Shown: positions 35,401 to 46,905, numbered from the stretch's first letter. The stretch is DNA of 64,000 nucleotides from Cryptomeria japonica (GCF_030272615.1 NC_081405.1:612061065-612125064), one strand, 5' to 3'. Translations and numbers: made by a program. Notes: generated by a model not told the origin, from the letters alone.

Positions 35401-35705
35401 GACACTATCGATCTGGACTGTGGATCATAATGGCGAGCACACTCGATCATCAACTCATGGCACTGGATTGCTGGAGGGAAGCCGGCCGCCTTGATAATGC
35501 CACTTTCAATTATTCTCCTTGCGACAGGTGATGGCTTGCCAATGTAAGGGACCTCTCGAAACTTCTTCACACTGAAGTTTCCCAAGTTGGTATCTCCAAT
35601 GTTGCTCCACTTCGACACGATCTTTGTCTCCAATTCTTCGTTCTTCTGATCTTCCTTCATGAGAGCTGGACGACTGGTGGATGCTCCCGCCTTTGGGGTC
35701 GCCAT
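32487..35705 (-). CDS. Long protein of a retroelement unit, two internal TAG codons
   Basis: One continuous frame of about 1,070 codons starts MATPKAGASTS and is interrupted only by TAG at 35178-35180 and 34716-34718. The segments are exactly in phase. The N-terminal 350 residues (VARRIIESGIIKAAGFPPAI, EEAISEALHLPEHKD, MSSYIIYALI, TLQGGIHNRLS) recall the 'putative plant transposon protein' type found near plant retrotransposons, but this is not certain. A charged, low-complexity middle has three SEGNP-like repeats. The C-terminal 350 residues are Glu/Lys-rich and look coiled-coil. A second, decayed copy at 61754-63985 confirms conservation, with Lys at the first stop. It lies between two TATA boxes. 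No polymerase motifs are present. It could be a gag-like structural protein. Confidence 0.6.
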
Positions 35706-36181
35706 TGTAACACCTACACAACATTCCATAATAAGTAATAGATTTTGCAATGTATAAACATAGATTAGATTAGAGATTGAATTTAGGAAACTTCATGATA
35801 AGTCTTTGAGTTATCATTTCCTAAATTCGATTGAGCTACAGGAAATTCAAAATTTCAAAATTCAAAATTTAAGATATGACGATCAAAATTCAAAATTTAG
35901 ACAAGGGAAGACTTCGCCATACCTCACTTGAGAGCTAACTCTAAAAAAGCAAAATAAGGAAATCGCTTAGGCAAAAAAATCGAAATTTGAAGTATCAATG
36001 CGATCCTCCTCTAGCAAAGGCGCCTTCCTTGTCAACTTCGCCAACTTTTGGGGTCTTCAACGTCTTGATGGCAAATTCGCTCCACTTGAACACAAACCAA
36101 GTTCGCACCTTGTAATTGTCTTCTCCAAATCGCATGCAAAGGATGATTGAATGATGTTTTAAAATGCCATATCACACCCCC

Positions 36182-36189
36182 TTTATATA
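36182..36189 (-). promoter_or_regulatory. First TATA box of unit A2
   Basis: The minus strand reads GCTTATATAAAGGGGGTG, about 480 bases upstream of the ATG of the long frame and just after the hairpin array. It is the natural candidate promoter for that gene. Confidence 0.6.
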
Positions 36190-36526
36190 AGCGCTTACCT
36201 CCTTAATTACCTCAAGGCCGACTTTTGGAAATAAGGCAAAATAAAAACAAATTTTAAATAAAAATCAAGGCCGACTTTTTAAAATATGGAAAATAAAACC
36301 CAAGCGCCCCAATTTATTTATTTAAAATAATAATTAATTAATTTAATGCCTTCGTATTTAATAGTTTCGATTTTTAAAGGCAAAATTAATTAATTAAATG
36401 TCTTGTGCGCACTTATTAAATGCCAATTTTAATTAAAAATATCAAGGTTTATCGAAATTTAGCATTTAATGCAATTTGAAAATGATTGGCGCCAAACACG
36501 TGAGAGATGAAAAGGAAACAAACCAT

Positions 36527-38618
36527 ATCGCTCTGGTCCCTGGGAGAGGGACAGGAGTGATCTAGCATTTTGCTCTTGAATTTCTCGCCTTTTACGTTCA
36601 AAACCACTTCCTCTACGTTGAAACTGGCATCTTCATTGGGAATCTTGAATTTGATCGATTCAATGTTGTAGATGAATGCCTCTTAAGATCATTATCGCCC
36701 TGGTCCCTTGGTGAGGGACAGGAGCGATCTTGCATTTACTCCTTGGTCTTCGCCTCCTTAATCACTAATTTATATCATAAGGCAAGTAACAACTTTATTC
36801 TTTCATTCCACGCATACTTACTTGTCCTTTACAAGGCAAATTTGATATTCAAGTGAATATCGCCCTGGTCCCTTGGTGAGGGACAGGAGCGAACTTTGAA
36901 TTCTAGCTCAAATTTGTCATCTTTTAACATTAACTCCTTGTTCATCACCTTTCAAATGACATTTCGGATCTTGTGTAACCTCGCTTTGATGTGATCTAGG
37001 AGGAAAAATGATTGATTTTATGAATATCGCCCTGGTCCTTGACTGAAGGACAGGAGCGATTTTGCTTCTTTGCTCAAGTTAGTCACTTTTTGACGTTTGG
37101 TTCCTTGCTCATCATCTTCCCAAAGACATTTTTGACCTTGTGCGATCTTGCCTTGACGTGGTTTCTGAAAGAAATGACCAGTCTAGTGAATATCGCCCCG
37201 GTCCTTGACTGGAGGATAGGAGCGAACTTTAGTCTATGGTGCAAATCCTTCATCATATTGATATCAAATTGTCTTCAAGGCGTAAAATGATGTTCTTTAT
37301 TCCTTCTTGAACATTTGAAACGAACGTGGCCTTCAAAGTTTAAGCATATTTGACTATTTCGCTCTGGTCCCTAGGAGAGGGACAGGAGCGAACTTTCACT
37401 TGTAGGCTTGTTCGTGCTTTGCCAACCTTCAAACTTGTTTTCAACGGACTCATTATGCTCCCCTTCATTCATCTTCGACATGAAACTCACTTTAACTTCG
37501 TGGGAAATTTGCCTAAGGAAGAAATCGCTCTGGTCCCTTGGAGAGGGACAGGAGCGAACTTGGGCATTTCCATCACTTTTGCGGTCTTTAACACTTTACT
37601 TTCTCTTCGAGGCGTTCCAAACATCATTGCCCCCTTGTACCTTGGTCTGGATTCATCAAAAATCGGAAGGGAAGGCAAAATAACTAAGATTTCGCCCTGG
37701 TCCTTGACTGAAGGACAGGAGCGAACTTGCATTTGTAGGCTCAATCATTCTTTGCCAATACTTAAAACTATCTTCAACGGATCCGCCATGCTCCCCTTCA
37801 CTCATCCTTGACATGGAATTTGCTTCATCTTGGCGAGAAACTTGTCTAAGGAAGAAATCGCTCTGGTCCCTGGGAGAGGGACAGGAGCGCCTAGGACAAA
37901 ATAGGCTTCATTGGCGTCTTGCACTCTTCAAAATTATATTCAATGGATTCGTTACGCTTCCTTTGCTTGCCTCAAACTTAACACTCACTTGATCTTTACC
38001 CAAAACTTGTTTTATAAGGAAAATCGCTCTAGTCCCTGGGAGAGGGACGGGAGCTATCACTAAAATTCGCCCTGGTCCCTGGCAGAGGGACAGGAGCGAT
38101 TTTGCTTCTAGGGCCAATTTTCCTCATTATGGTACTTTCAAGTTATATTCAACTGATAAGATGTACTTCCTTTGTTCTTCTCAAATCGCGAAATCGTTCA
38201 AATCTTTCAAGGACAAGGCAATTTTGGATTTCAAGCTCCGGTCCTTCAGTGAGGGACAAGAGCGATTTTTGTCCTTCAGGGCAAAAGTTTAACCTTTTAT
38301 TGCAAACGACTCAATCCTGGCGCTCTATCATGTTGATTTCACCTTCCATTACGTCCTTGACGCTTCAATCTGATCAAAATGAGGTCAAAATGGTCTAAGT
38401 AAGTCATTTCGCCCTGGTCCTTGACTGAAGGACAGGAGCGATTTGGCCTAAAACTCCAAAAATTTGCCATTTTCGAATCTCAAAATCTTTCAAAACCTCG
38501 AATTCGCGTTCAACTGCATCTCCTGGCGACCCTGCACAAGACAAATGAAATAAATTAATAACCAGGATGCATAAAATATCATTTTCGCCCTGGTCCCTGA
38601 CTGAGGGACAGGAGTGAA
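36527..38618 (-). repeat. Fourteen-unit hairpin array, about 166 bp period
   Basis: The palindromic unit has arms TTCGCTCTGGTCCCT and AGGGACAGGAGCGAA around a short loop. Starts are about 36527, 36693, 36857, 37024, 37190, 37356, 37523, 37689, 37855, 38031, 38064, 38232, 38406 and 38581. The first eight spacings are 164-167, then 176, then one tight pair 33 apart, then 168-175. Stem changes are compensated: TCCCT pairs with AGGGA in some units and TCCTT with AAGGA in others. Spacer DNA is poorly conserved. The stem resembles the array of unit A1. Confidence 0.9.
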
Positions 38619-39020
38619 CTTGCTTCCACAGGCCAAAATATCAAGTTTTTAGGACCTCAGTCACTTCACAAGGCAAAATTAGGTTATTTCCAATGCCTGG
38701 GATCAATTATCAAAATTTCCAAAATTTGGCCAAAATCACTCAAACAAAATTTTAAAATTCCATCATCAACACTTAGGCAAAAATTCGGACTGGCATTCAA
38801 AATTCCGACTGAACCTAGACAGACTTACTTGACCCCTTGACAATTCACCTTACTTCAAAATTGCATCCTACGAGAGGAAGCTCAATAGTCTCTCAAAAAA
38901 TCGGACTGGATTCTAGCTTGAAAACATTAAAACGGAAACCCTAAGGCTTAACCCTAATCTAGACGACTGACTCACCTACTCAAAATCCTAAAAGCAGAGA
39001 GAGAAACAGGCAAAACCGAG

Positions 39021-39073
39021 CAAAAAGAGGGGGTCCCCATTTTAATGGGGCGATGTGTGAAATGGTCACAACA
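39021..39073 (-). repeat. Family A head with hairpin (A2)
   Basis: TGTTGTGACCATTTCACAC is followed by the CCCCATT/AATGGGG stem. The loop here differs (TTAAAA-type centre) while the stem arms are unchanged, which supports the stem being the conserved part. Confidence 0.75.
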
Positions 39074-39078
39074 AGTAC

Positions 39079-39530
39079 CACCAACGGGATTTGTCTTGGT
39101 TTATTGTTGATACTTACCCCACTGAATAAGAGATATTATAGTAGTCGCTTACCATTTGATAAGTGAACAAAACTGTGTGTCATTTCAGTATTGTATAAGC
39201 TTTTCCAGTGAACAAGTGGAAGTGCCCATTAAGCTTTCCCATTGAATAAGTGGATATCCTCATTTCGCTTACCACTGAATTAGGTAGAAGATGCGGATTT
39301 TCATTTCTTGTAGTGCAGATGCACTCCATTGAATAAGTGGTATTGGTTGGCTTTTCTGCCTGGTGCGTTCCTTTTTAGTTGCTGCTTTTCAATTAATTGT
39401 AATCTTGAACACTGCATGCTCTCACCTTGCCCACTCTAAAATTTGGGTGATCAGAAAGTGGAAGGAAAGTTGATTTGTATTTCATTTCCAATTTTAATAT
39501 TTAAAATAAAAATTAGGGTGGTATACTACA
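39079..39530 (+). repeat. Family B repeat, copy 2, last segment
   Basis: Resumes family B after A2 and aligns with 16930-17340 (TTTATTGTTGATACTTACCC, GCCCATTAAGCTTTCCC, AAGTTGATTTGTAT). Similarity fades near 39530, where copy 1 continues into the PDS5-like region and copy 2 does not. Confidence 0.7.
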
Positions 39531-40913
39531 AGAGCAAAGAGAATTTTTACTAAGTATGAAAGTTGCATTTGTTTAGAGGCAATGCCAATGAAAAAAGGTG
39601 ACTTGAGTGGCTAAGTGGTTGGAATTCCATCACCAAGGAGAATATAAATGACAAAGAAAATCACACTCTTATGTAGGCATTACTAGTGCAAAACTGCATT
39701 TTGAGTGGAGAAGTCGATAAAATGCATGAATAGCATGAAGAGAACACACTTAAGTGAATTTGCCAATTGGAAAAGGGTAGGGCTATAAGTAAATTAGGAC
39801 ATGGCTCTACCTTTCTTCTTAACACACAATAACCAGCTCTGATACCAAATAATGCAGATCAATCAATGAGAGTCTTATCAGATTGTTATTGATTGCAGCC
39901 AAAAAAAGAATTTACACAGAAATATGTTGCATTTATATTCCAAGAAAATCACAGCTTACAAATATGCTCTACTCTTATTTGCCAAAAACTCACTATTACA
40001 AAGAGCTATGCCTTGTTCTGTTTTATTTCAAAAACTCTTATACAAAATCTGCTATGCTTCTTAAAATTAAAACTCTTATACAAAGAGTTATGCCTTTTTA
40101 AATTTGCTACACATACTCTTAGCAACTTATGTCAAATCTTTATACTTCTGCTTGCTTAAAGAAAACTTAGTAGAAATGCTAATCTTCTATTTCATGCTAT
40201 GCACTCTTTCCTTTCTTCACTCTGCTGCTCAACTCTCTCTCTTTTAGCACTCCCCTTTGTTGTTCATTCATTCTCCTTCATGCCAATCTATTTTTATTAC
40301 TTCAATCTGCATTTTCATTTTGTTTAACACTTTTTCCCCATCTTTTATCTCGCTTTCCTGCAAATTTTTTACAGGCTCTTTTCTTTATGCCATGCATACT
40401 ACATTGCGAGCATTCCTTCTTGCTACACCTCTTCAAAATCTGCTTACTTCCAAAATCTGCACCACATCTTAATTTTTTTATAGGATTTTCCCCTTCCACT
40501 AAGAACTGGATCTTCACCTCCCCTTATACTAGTGCTGCTGCACTTCACTGGCTGCTTTTTTCCTTCCCAATGCCCCCACTCCTCTTTTCTTTGTTTTATT
40601 TTAAACTGAAATTAAACATTTTTTGATTCCCTGTGTAGTATGTGGTATGTCACAAGGCATACATCTCCTTCACTCTCCATCAAATGCTGCCCTCTTCCTT
40701 CTCATTTACCTTGTGCATCCCTCTCTTTCACTGTGCTGTATGTCTTCTCTTCAATTTTGGCTCTCTATTTTTGTCTTAACTGCTGCACCCCCTCTTTTTT
40801 TAATACTTTCTTTATTCCTGTCTTTTTACCTTCCACACTTCTTCTCTCTCCAGACAAGTGTAGACTTTTCATTTGCTCCCTCAAATCTCCTTTGTGCAGC
40901 AACCTCTTCATCA
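39531..40913 (-). mobile_element. LTR and primer site of a truncated retroelement
   Basis: The minus strand has TGGTATCAGAGC (39836-39847), matching the initiator tRNA-Met primer site. It is preceded by a probable LTR that begins TGATGAAGAGG near 40913 and ends ATCTGCA at 39853. Sequence beyond the primer site (39531-39835) is noncoding leader and is cut where family B ends. The LTR is pyrimidine-rich on the plus strand (many CTCTTTC runs). Its start lies inside unit A6, so it probably inserted there. Target duplications were not identified. Confidence 0.45.
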
Positions 40914-43001
40914 TCTCCTGAATACGATGGTTACATGCGAAAGATGCTCCACCACTGCATTAAGTATGATGGCTGCCATGCAATGAATTAGCCGCCACCA
41001 TGGTCAAATATTCCAACAATGAATGCGCCACTATGCCTTCATGCGACAGTTGCATGCAAAAAGATGCTCCATTGACTCAACATGCGCTGACCTGACTACC
41101 ACTTGGCGAGAAACCCCTGGAGAGAGACAAATTTGATCCATGAAGAATTTTCTTCAAGTTTTTCGAACTTTCCTTGCTCTGTAAGAGATTTTTAATGATT
41201 TTCCACCATCTCCTATTTTTTAGGATCTTTCCAAAAATAAGGTTCCAGGTTCCAGGAGAGAGAAATTCTCTCAAGAATCCAAATCTAAAAGAATTTTGAA
41301 ATTTTCCCGAGGGAAAATTTCTTGTTCAATTCATCCTTGATTCCTTCCTTGCCTTAGAAATTATATCTTCAATTCATCCGACTTGGGTGTGGAATTCTCT
41401 TTGCATGGTGGAAATTCATCATTTCTTCGCTTTTCCCACGTGTTATGAGCTTCCAATTGCCTTGGAGAGGGAAATCTTAGATTTTCTCATTCTCCATGAT
41501 GTAATGAATTTGACAACCCTCCTAGTGTTAGGGCGCTATTTCAACTTGAGCTTGGAATTCACAATTCCTTCAACTTTCCATGTTGACCTCGCCTTGGCGT
41601 CATGCAAATGTCTTGGGCGGATTTTTGAAGGTGTTGAGGAATTCCACATTTTTCAAGTTTTCCTTGCATACCTCTATTTGGTGCCCTTCCTCCATGTTGG
41701 GCACAATTTTGCCTTGGCTAAGGAATTCACATTTGTTCTTGCTTTTCCAAGAGCATGGGCTTTTAGCGCCCAACTCCATTTATGGGCGCTGTTTTGACTT
41801 AGGGAGGGATTCTTTACCTTTGCCATGGATTCCATGATGCATCACTTTTGGTGCCCTTCCCAATACATGAGCGCTATTCTTCATTGAAGGAGGAATTTCG
41901 GGCCTTGTTCATTTTCCTTGAGTTCATCAGTTTGGTGCCTTGACTAGCACTTGGGGTGGATTTTTGCCTAGGCTGAGGATTCACTAAATTTTATGAATTC
42001 CAAAGATACCCCATTTCGGTGCCTTAGACTTTCTTGGGTGGATTTTTGGCTTTGCCAAGGAGAAATGAATTTTTTCCGTGCATCATCCACTTAGGTGCCC
42101 TCAACCTAGCATGGGCGCTAAACTTACACTGCCTTGGACTTTCTCACTTTTTCATCTCTCCATGAATACCTCATTTTAGCGCCCTACCTTGGCTTGGGGT
42201 AGATTTTGCTATGAAGGAGGAATTTATGATTTCCTTCATCCCTTGCATTTGGCGCCCTACCTTGGCTCGGGGCGGATTTTACTCAGTAAAGGAATTTCAC
42301 CTATTCCTTCCATTCTAGGCCAACTTTGATCTCCTCCGGACTGAAATTTTATTTCGGGTTTTGAAGTGGATTTCTTAGACGTGATTTTTAAACTTTCCAC
42401 TTCAGGAATGGATGCCAACACTTAGCCAAATTTTGAGTCTGCTTTCTGACTTTTCTGATTTAGAAATAGTCGTGATTGTTCAATCTTCATCGCCTTCACG
42501 GATAAACCTGCCAAAAATAGATTTTCCCAAATAGTAAGTGTTTCAAAATGTTAGGGTTTGGACTAAATAGGTCAGGAAAGCACTTACTAAAAATAGTAAG
42601 TTTGTTTTTTGGCAAAATGAAGACATTCCGGGATGTAGTAAAATCCCTAAAAAATAGGAACTTTCTAAAAATAGAAAGTTACTCCGATTTCACTCAAATT
42701 TTACTGGGAGGTTCCTTGAAGGGTCTTGATTCCAGTTCTAAGTTCAGTTTTTCAAAAACCCCTAAAATCTAGGACCAAAGGACAAAACCCTAAAATGACC
42801 AAAACAAGCCCTAGACTTAACCAAATTAGCTCAAACAAAAAGTAGACTTGATCAAATGACCCCACTTACTGGCAAAGGCCGAGACGAGAGATTGGAGAGA
42901 CTGCTACAAAAGACCCAAAAACTAAAGCCAAAAGACCGGGAGGGCCTAAAAAGTAGGGGGTCCCCATTTGCAATGGGGCAATGTGTGAAAATGTCACAAC
43001 A
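40914..43001 (-). mobile_element. Family A LTR-like unit A6, 3' end missing
   Basis: On the minus strand it starts TGTTGTGACATTTTCAC at 43001 with the usual head hairpin, then carries the 84 bp array. It matches A5 through CTCTCCAGGGGTTTCTCGC and into the CATGCA/CCACC region, and then stops at about 40914 where another LTR begins. The TATA box and CAACA tail are absent. The same subfamily includes A5 and A3. Confidence 0.7.
41514..42285 (-). repeat. GCGCC/GGGCGG array, about 84 bp period
   Basis: About ten units of the form (G)GTGCCC or GCGCCC, 12-15 bases, then TGGGCGC or GGGCGGA. Starts are near 41514, 41596, 41681, 41766, 41851, 41935, 42019, 42095, 42179 and 42252. Five successive spacings are 84-85. 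It is the inverted counterpart of the array in A5 with independent point changes. Confidence 0.8.
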
Positions 43002-43006
43002 GTAGC

Positions 43007-43989
43007 CCGACAACATTTTTAGAAACCCAAATAAATAAAAATTAAACTCAAACTCTAGGGAAAATCCGACCAATCAAAAAATTCGAGAAAATCATATATT
43101 ATACCAACCATACCAAAAATCAATGCATAAATAATATAAAATAATATTTATCTAACTTACCAAGCTATCGACCAAGAGTAAAACTGGGTAGGTAGGATAA
43201 ACAATAAAATTAAATAACCAAGAGAGAAAATAGGAATTAAAACAATATGATTATCCAATATTAATAAAAACCATGGGCACAATTAACTAAATAAAGCCCG
43301 TTAATTAAATAATCAAAAGAATATAAATAAATAACCTCAATTAATCAAATTAATAATAATTAATTAATTAATTAATCCTTCATAAACCATATTCTTAATA
43401 TAATACCAAAGGTTAAATAATAATAATCACACAATGATATTTAAATATTTATATCAACTATTTATTTAATTTATTATTTTAAACTATATTAATCCATTAA
43501 TTAATTTAACATTATTAAACTATATAAATCAATTAATCAATTAATTAATAATGATTAAACCAATCAATAAACACAACTCTGCACCACGAGAATAACCCAA
43601 GGAATCACTAGACGCTAAACAACAACTCGCACCAAGACTCTAAACTGACAAGGCAATCAACTTAAACCTAGAGTATAGAGTGGGTTTTCATGTCATCTCC
43701 GATCAACTTGCCATTGGGATAAGACACACTTAGACCTGTGAAGCCAGGTGGAGTCGATGTTTGGTACCTGCAAACCTGTCATCACCAACACGTGAATATA
43801 CCATAATATATCGTGAGATAGGAAGACAAGTGAAAGGAAATCGCAACGTCATATCGTGCTCACAAATGAGTGGTATGACATCGTCCCTTATCACAAATGC
43901 AGTAGAAGACACTCGCAATCAACAAACATTATCATAGATAGGGTTAGTACATAATAAAATGCCATCAAATCATCATTAAGTAGACTAAG
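43007..43989. other. AT-rich stretch without recognisable genes
   Basis: Long AT-rich sequence with TAATTAATTAATTAATT runs around 43360-43560. The last part (43560-43989) has more ordinary composition but only short frames. I see no LTR border or protein motif. Confidence 0.4.
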
Positions 43990-44465
43990 CTATATCAAAG
44001 AGATCTATTGTTGTTTAGAAGAGCAAGATGGCTCAGGGAGAGGCACTACAATTGGTCCACATACCTTTTGTGCTCTCCAAGCTTGTCCTTTTGAACATGG
44101 ATTTCTTAGTTGCTTCCTTGCTTGGCAAGATCCAAAGCTCTAAAAACACCCTGTATATCTTGTTGGATCTTAGGTAAATCTTCAACCATATTCTCTAGAG
44201 ACAATTGAGAGAGATAAGATAGGTTGAGATGCCCATAACGTTGATGCCAAAGAGTATTGATAGAAGATGAACTCTTTGTAGCCAATGTATGGTCTTGAAC
44301 CTCTCTAGTGTCAACAAGCCGATACAAACCATGATCTTCTATACCAATTGCGATGGTTTTCTTGGACTCCTTATCAATAGTATGGCACTTGTGTGTGCTG
44401 AAAATGACATCCAACTTGGGATAGTGATGCATAATTTGACTCACTAAGAGTAGATTGAGCTCCAT
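43990..44465 (-). pseudogene. Copia GAG-pre-integrase fragment
   Basis: The frame reads LLLVSQIMHHYPKLDVIF, KKTIAIGIEDHGLYRL and LWHQRYGHLNLSYLSQL, the classic Copia segment between protease and integrase, including the HX..H zinc-binding start. The following CxxC region is degenerate (ALDLAKQGS). It belongs with the gag pieces at 44780-45400. Confidence 0.7.
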
Positions 44466-44779
44466 GCCTAGAACATAGTATACATTGAGGAAAATAAGAG
44501 TTTTCCCTTTAGATGAAATTGAACATTGCCTTCGTTAACAACTTTATACTTTTCATCACTATCGAAGATTATTGAATTTGAGCAAGTCGTATACTTAGTG
44601 AACCAACTCTTCTTGTGTGTAAAATGACTAGATGCTCCAAAATTAATGTAGTATGCAGATGTCTTGGAATGATTTGTTGGTCATTTCACCATAAAAGCGT
44701 AGAAGGCTAACTCTTGCTCAAAATGCTCTCAAACATGAGCCTTTGGTGGAGGCCCTCCTTGGTTGGATTTTTGGTCAGC

Positions 44780-45400
44780 TGACCTCTTTCTGCAATGCTT
44801 CTTCATGTGACCAAGTTTACCACAATAATGACATGTGATAGTCTTTAGATACTTCAAATTGTCTTCAGTCTCTCCTTAACCTTCTTCTGAGGCCACTTGG
44901 CTTTGCCTTTATCCTTGGCTGCAAAGGCTTGTTCTACAATTGGTGAATCACCGCTACTATCAAATTGCTTCTTCCATCTCTTGCTGCAAGAGTTTTTTGT
45001 GCAAGTCATCCAACTTCAAGTCAACATTGGTAGATGTGATGTTGAGTGTTTTTATAAAATGCTCATAGGATTGTGGCCACCATGTCTTCTTCTTTCATCA
45101 TGTGACCGGTAGTAGCTAACTTATCACAAATGTCTTTGATCTTCATCAAATGGTCTTGCAAAGACACCCTCTCTTCCATCATGATTGAGAACAACATATT
45201 TTCAAGGAAGAAGGCCTTGCCTCTATATGATGTCTCATGCAAATCTCCAAGGTGTGTCCATATCTTTGTAGAAGATTTACTTGAAGGAATCTTTGGAAGC
45301 ATGTCATCTATGATGGATAATCTATTGAGAACAACTACTTCATGATTATGATCATTGAACTTATCCTAGTCTTTACCTACAACTATTGGCCGGGTGTTAG
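44780..45400 (-). pseudogene. Copia gag fragment with zinc knuckle
   Basis: TKIWTHLGDLHETSYRGKAF, SLQDHLMKIKDICDKLATTG and EEDMVATIL match the second half of Copia gag. A good CX2CX4HX4C knuckle, CHYCGKLGHMKKHC, follows in another frame near 44790-44835. The order with 43990-44465 fits one minus-strand element. No LTRs are visible, and reverse transcriptase is absent. Confidence 0.7.
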
Positions 45401-45434
45401 TACTGAGGACCAAAGAAACAATAGTCTGCAAAAA

Positions 45435-45800
45435 ATTGTGATCATACCTGATTAATTCTGAAATCTAGAGCCAGCCAATTTATTCCCTGAAAAAATCCCG
45501 ATTCACAAAAAAATTGTTGATCCAATTTTCAATGATGTTTTGCATTTAAATCGTGATAAAATCATGTTAAAAATCCCCAAAAATGGCAAGAAAAGTTAAA
45601 AAAATTGTTGTAAAACATTGCGACCATACCTAATTAATCTTGAATTCTGGAGCCAACCGATTTATTCCTAGAAAAAATCTCGATTCATGAAAAAATTGTT
45701 GACCCAATTTTCAATGATTTTTTGCATTTAAATCACGATAAAATCATGTTAAGAATCCCCAAAAATGGCAAAAAAAAGTGAAAAAAATCGTTATAAAAAC
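45435..45800 (+). repeat. Tandem duplication of about 182 bp
   Basis: Two adjacent copies share CATACCT, ATTAATTCTG or ATTAATCTTG, TTCAATGAT, TTTTTGCATTTAAATC and ATCCCCAAAAATGGCAA. The copy starts are near 45440 and 45622. It is AT-rich and noncoding. Confidence 0.65.
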
Positions 45801-46330
45801 ATGCAAACCCTAGAAAACTAGTGAAATTATTGAATTGCTTAGAAACAAGGCCAATTTGAGACGAAATCAGAGTCAATGTGGAATCAACGTTGAAACAATT
45901 TGTTATTTTGCCCCTTAGTTTTCTTTCAACCTTAGAAAATCCCTAAATAAAGGAGTGGAAGGAGCAATGGCGGTCATCAACCAAATTTGAAAGGGCCTCA
46001 ATCATCCTAAATTGTGAGGGGCATATGAGATATTGTCGAAGTAGTTGGCAAACATGTGCTCTAAATCGCAGCATTCATATGTCTCAAGCTCTCTGCACAC
46101 CCCGCCCCATGGATTCTAACACGAGCAAGTATATAATTAATATTGTACACTAGCTTTAAAGTAAATAGTATTATGCACTTTTAAAGATGGCACTTTGACG
46201 GGGAAGGAATGAACCCCTATAGTTTATAATTAATACTATAAACTAGTTTTAAAATTTAAACTATAATAGACTATGAATATATATTAATAGTTATATAACA
46301 AACTATAAATTAAAAATAATGTAAAATTTA
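45801..46330. other. AT-rich stretch without recognisable genes
   Basis: No motif, LTR border or protein signature was seen. Only short frames are present. Confidence 0.35.
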
Positions 46331-46369
46331 TAATGTACATATTTATTTATTTATTTATTTTTGTTATGC

Positions 46370-46905
46370 CCGGTAAACTTTGTAACGTGACCGGTGACGT
46401 TGGCATGACACGCCCTCCGACTCCATGTGAAACGCTTTTGACTCGGAACTATGAACCGGTGAGGCCACAAATGGGCAACCTCATCCAAACACTTCACTTG
46501 ATCAAACCCGCGAGCTCAATGGCCCAACAAAGGCACAAGGCTTGCGAGCTCTGTGGCCAAGTAGGGATTTGAACCTTGGTGGCTGCTTCACCAACGAAGT
46601 GTTTTAACTACAAAAGTACGTACATATTTAATTTTTAATATAATATATAATATATACATTTTTTTGATGGAGGAAACTCGGGTTTTTAGCTTGGTCTGAT
46701 CCCAGAGAGACCAGTTACAGAGGATCTCTTCCCACGAGGCCATTTCTGGGGTTCATCATTCCCCACGCTTGTTCAAATCCACAAGCTCAATAGACCAACG
46801 AAGGCAGAAGGCCCATGAGATCAATGGCTCAGCGGGGGTTTGAACCTTGGTGGCTGCCTCACCAACAGAGTGTTTCTACCATGACACTAAATGTCTAAAG
46901 ACATA
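46370..46905 (-). repeat. Two tRNA-derived SINE-like copies
   Basis: Two head regions in tandem on the minus strand carry perfect B boxes, GGTTCAAATCC (about 46566-46576) and GGTTCAAACCC (about 46830-46840), each preceded by CTTCACCAACG or CTCACCAACAG in plus orientation. The bodies share AGCTCAATGGCCCAAC-like sequence and a CAAGGTTCAAA core. The A boxes are weak. AT-rich DNA separates and flanks the copies. The class is inferred from the tRNA-like head. Confidence 0.5.

Larger units (their letters stand above)
31430..39073 (-). mobile_element. Family A unit A2 carrying a long open frame
   Basis: On the minus strand it starts TGTTGTGACC and ends ACACGTCAACA. AGTAC flanks both sides (31425-31429 and 39074-39078), and family B resumes exactly outside. 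Order from its start: head hairpin, 14-unit hairpin array, TATA box (36182-36189), 1,088-codon frame, second TATA box (32286-32296), about 0.86 kb tail. Heads and tails match the 3.3-4.0 kb units A1 and A5, so this is the same kind of unit enlarged by a gene. I find no second head or second tail inside, hence no conventional LTR pair. Confidence 0.75.

Noticed and set aside
39590-39680. Possible tRNA-like A box (AGTGGCTAAGTGGTTGG)
   Set aside because: No B box at the proper distance. The sequence lies in the leader of the truncated LTR element.
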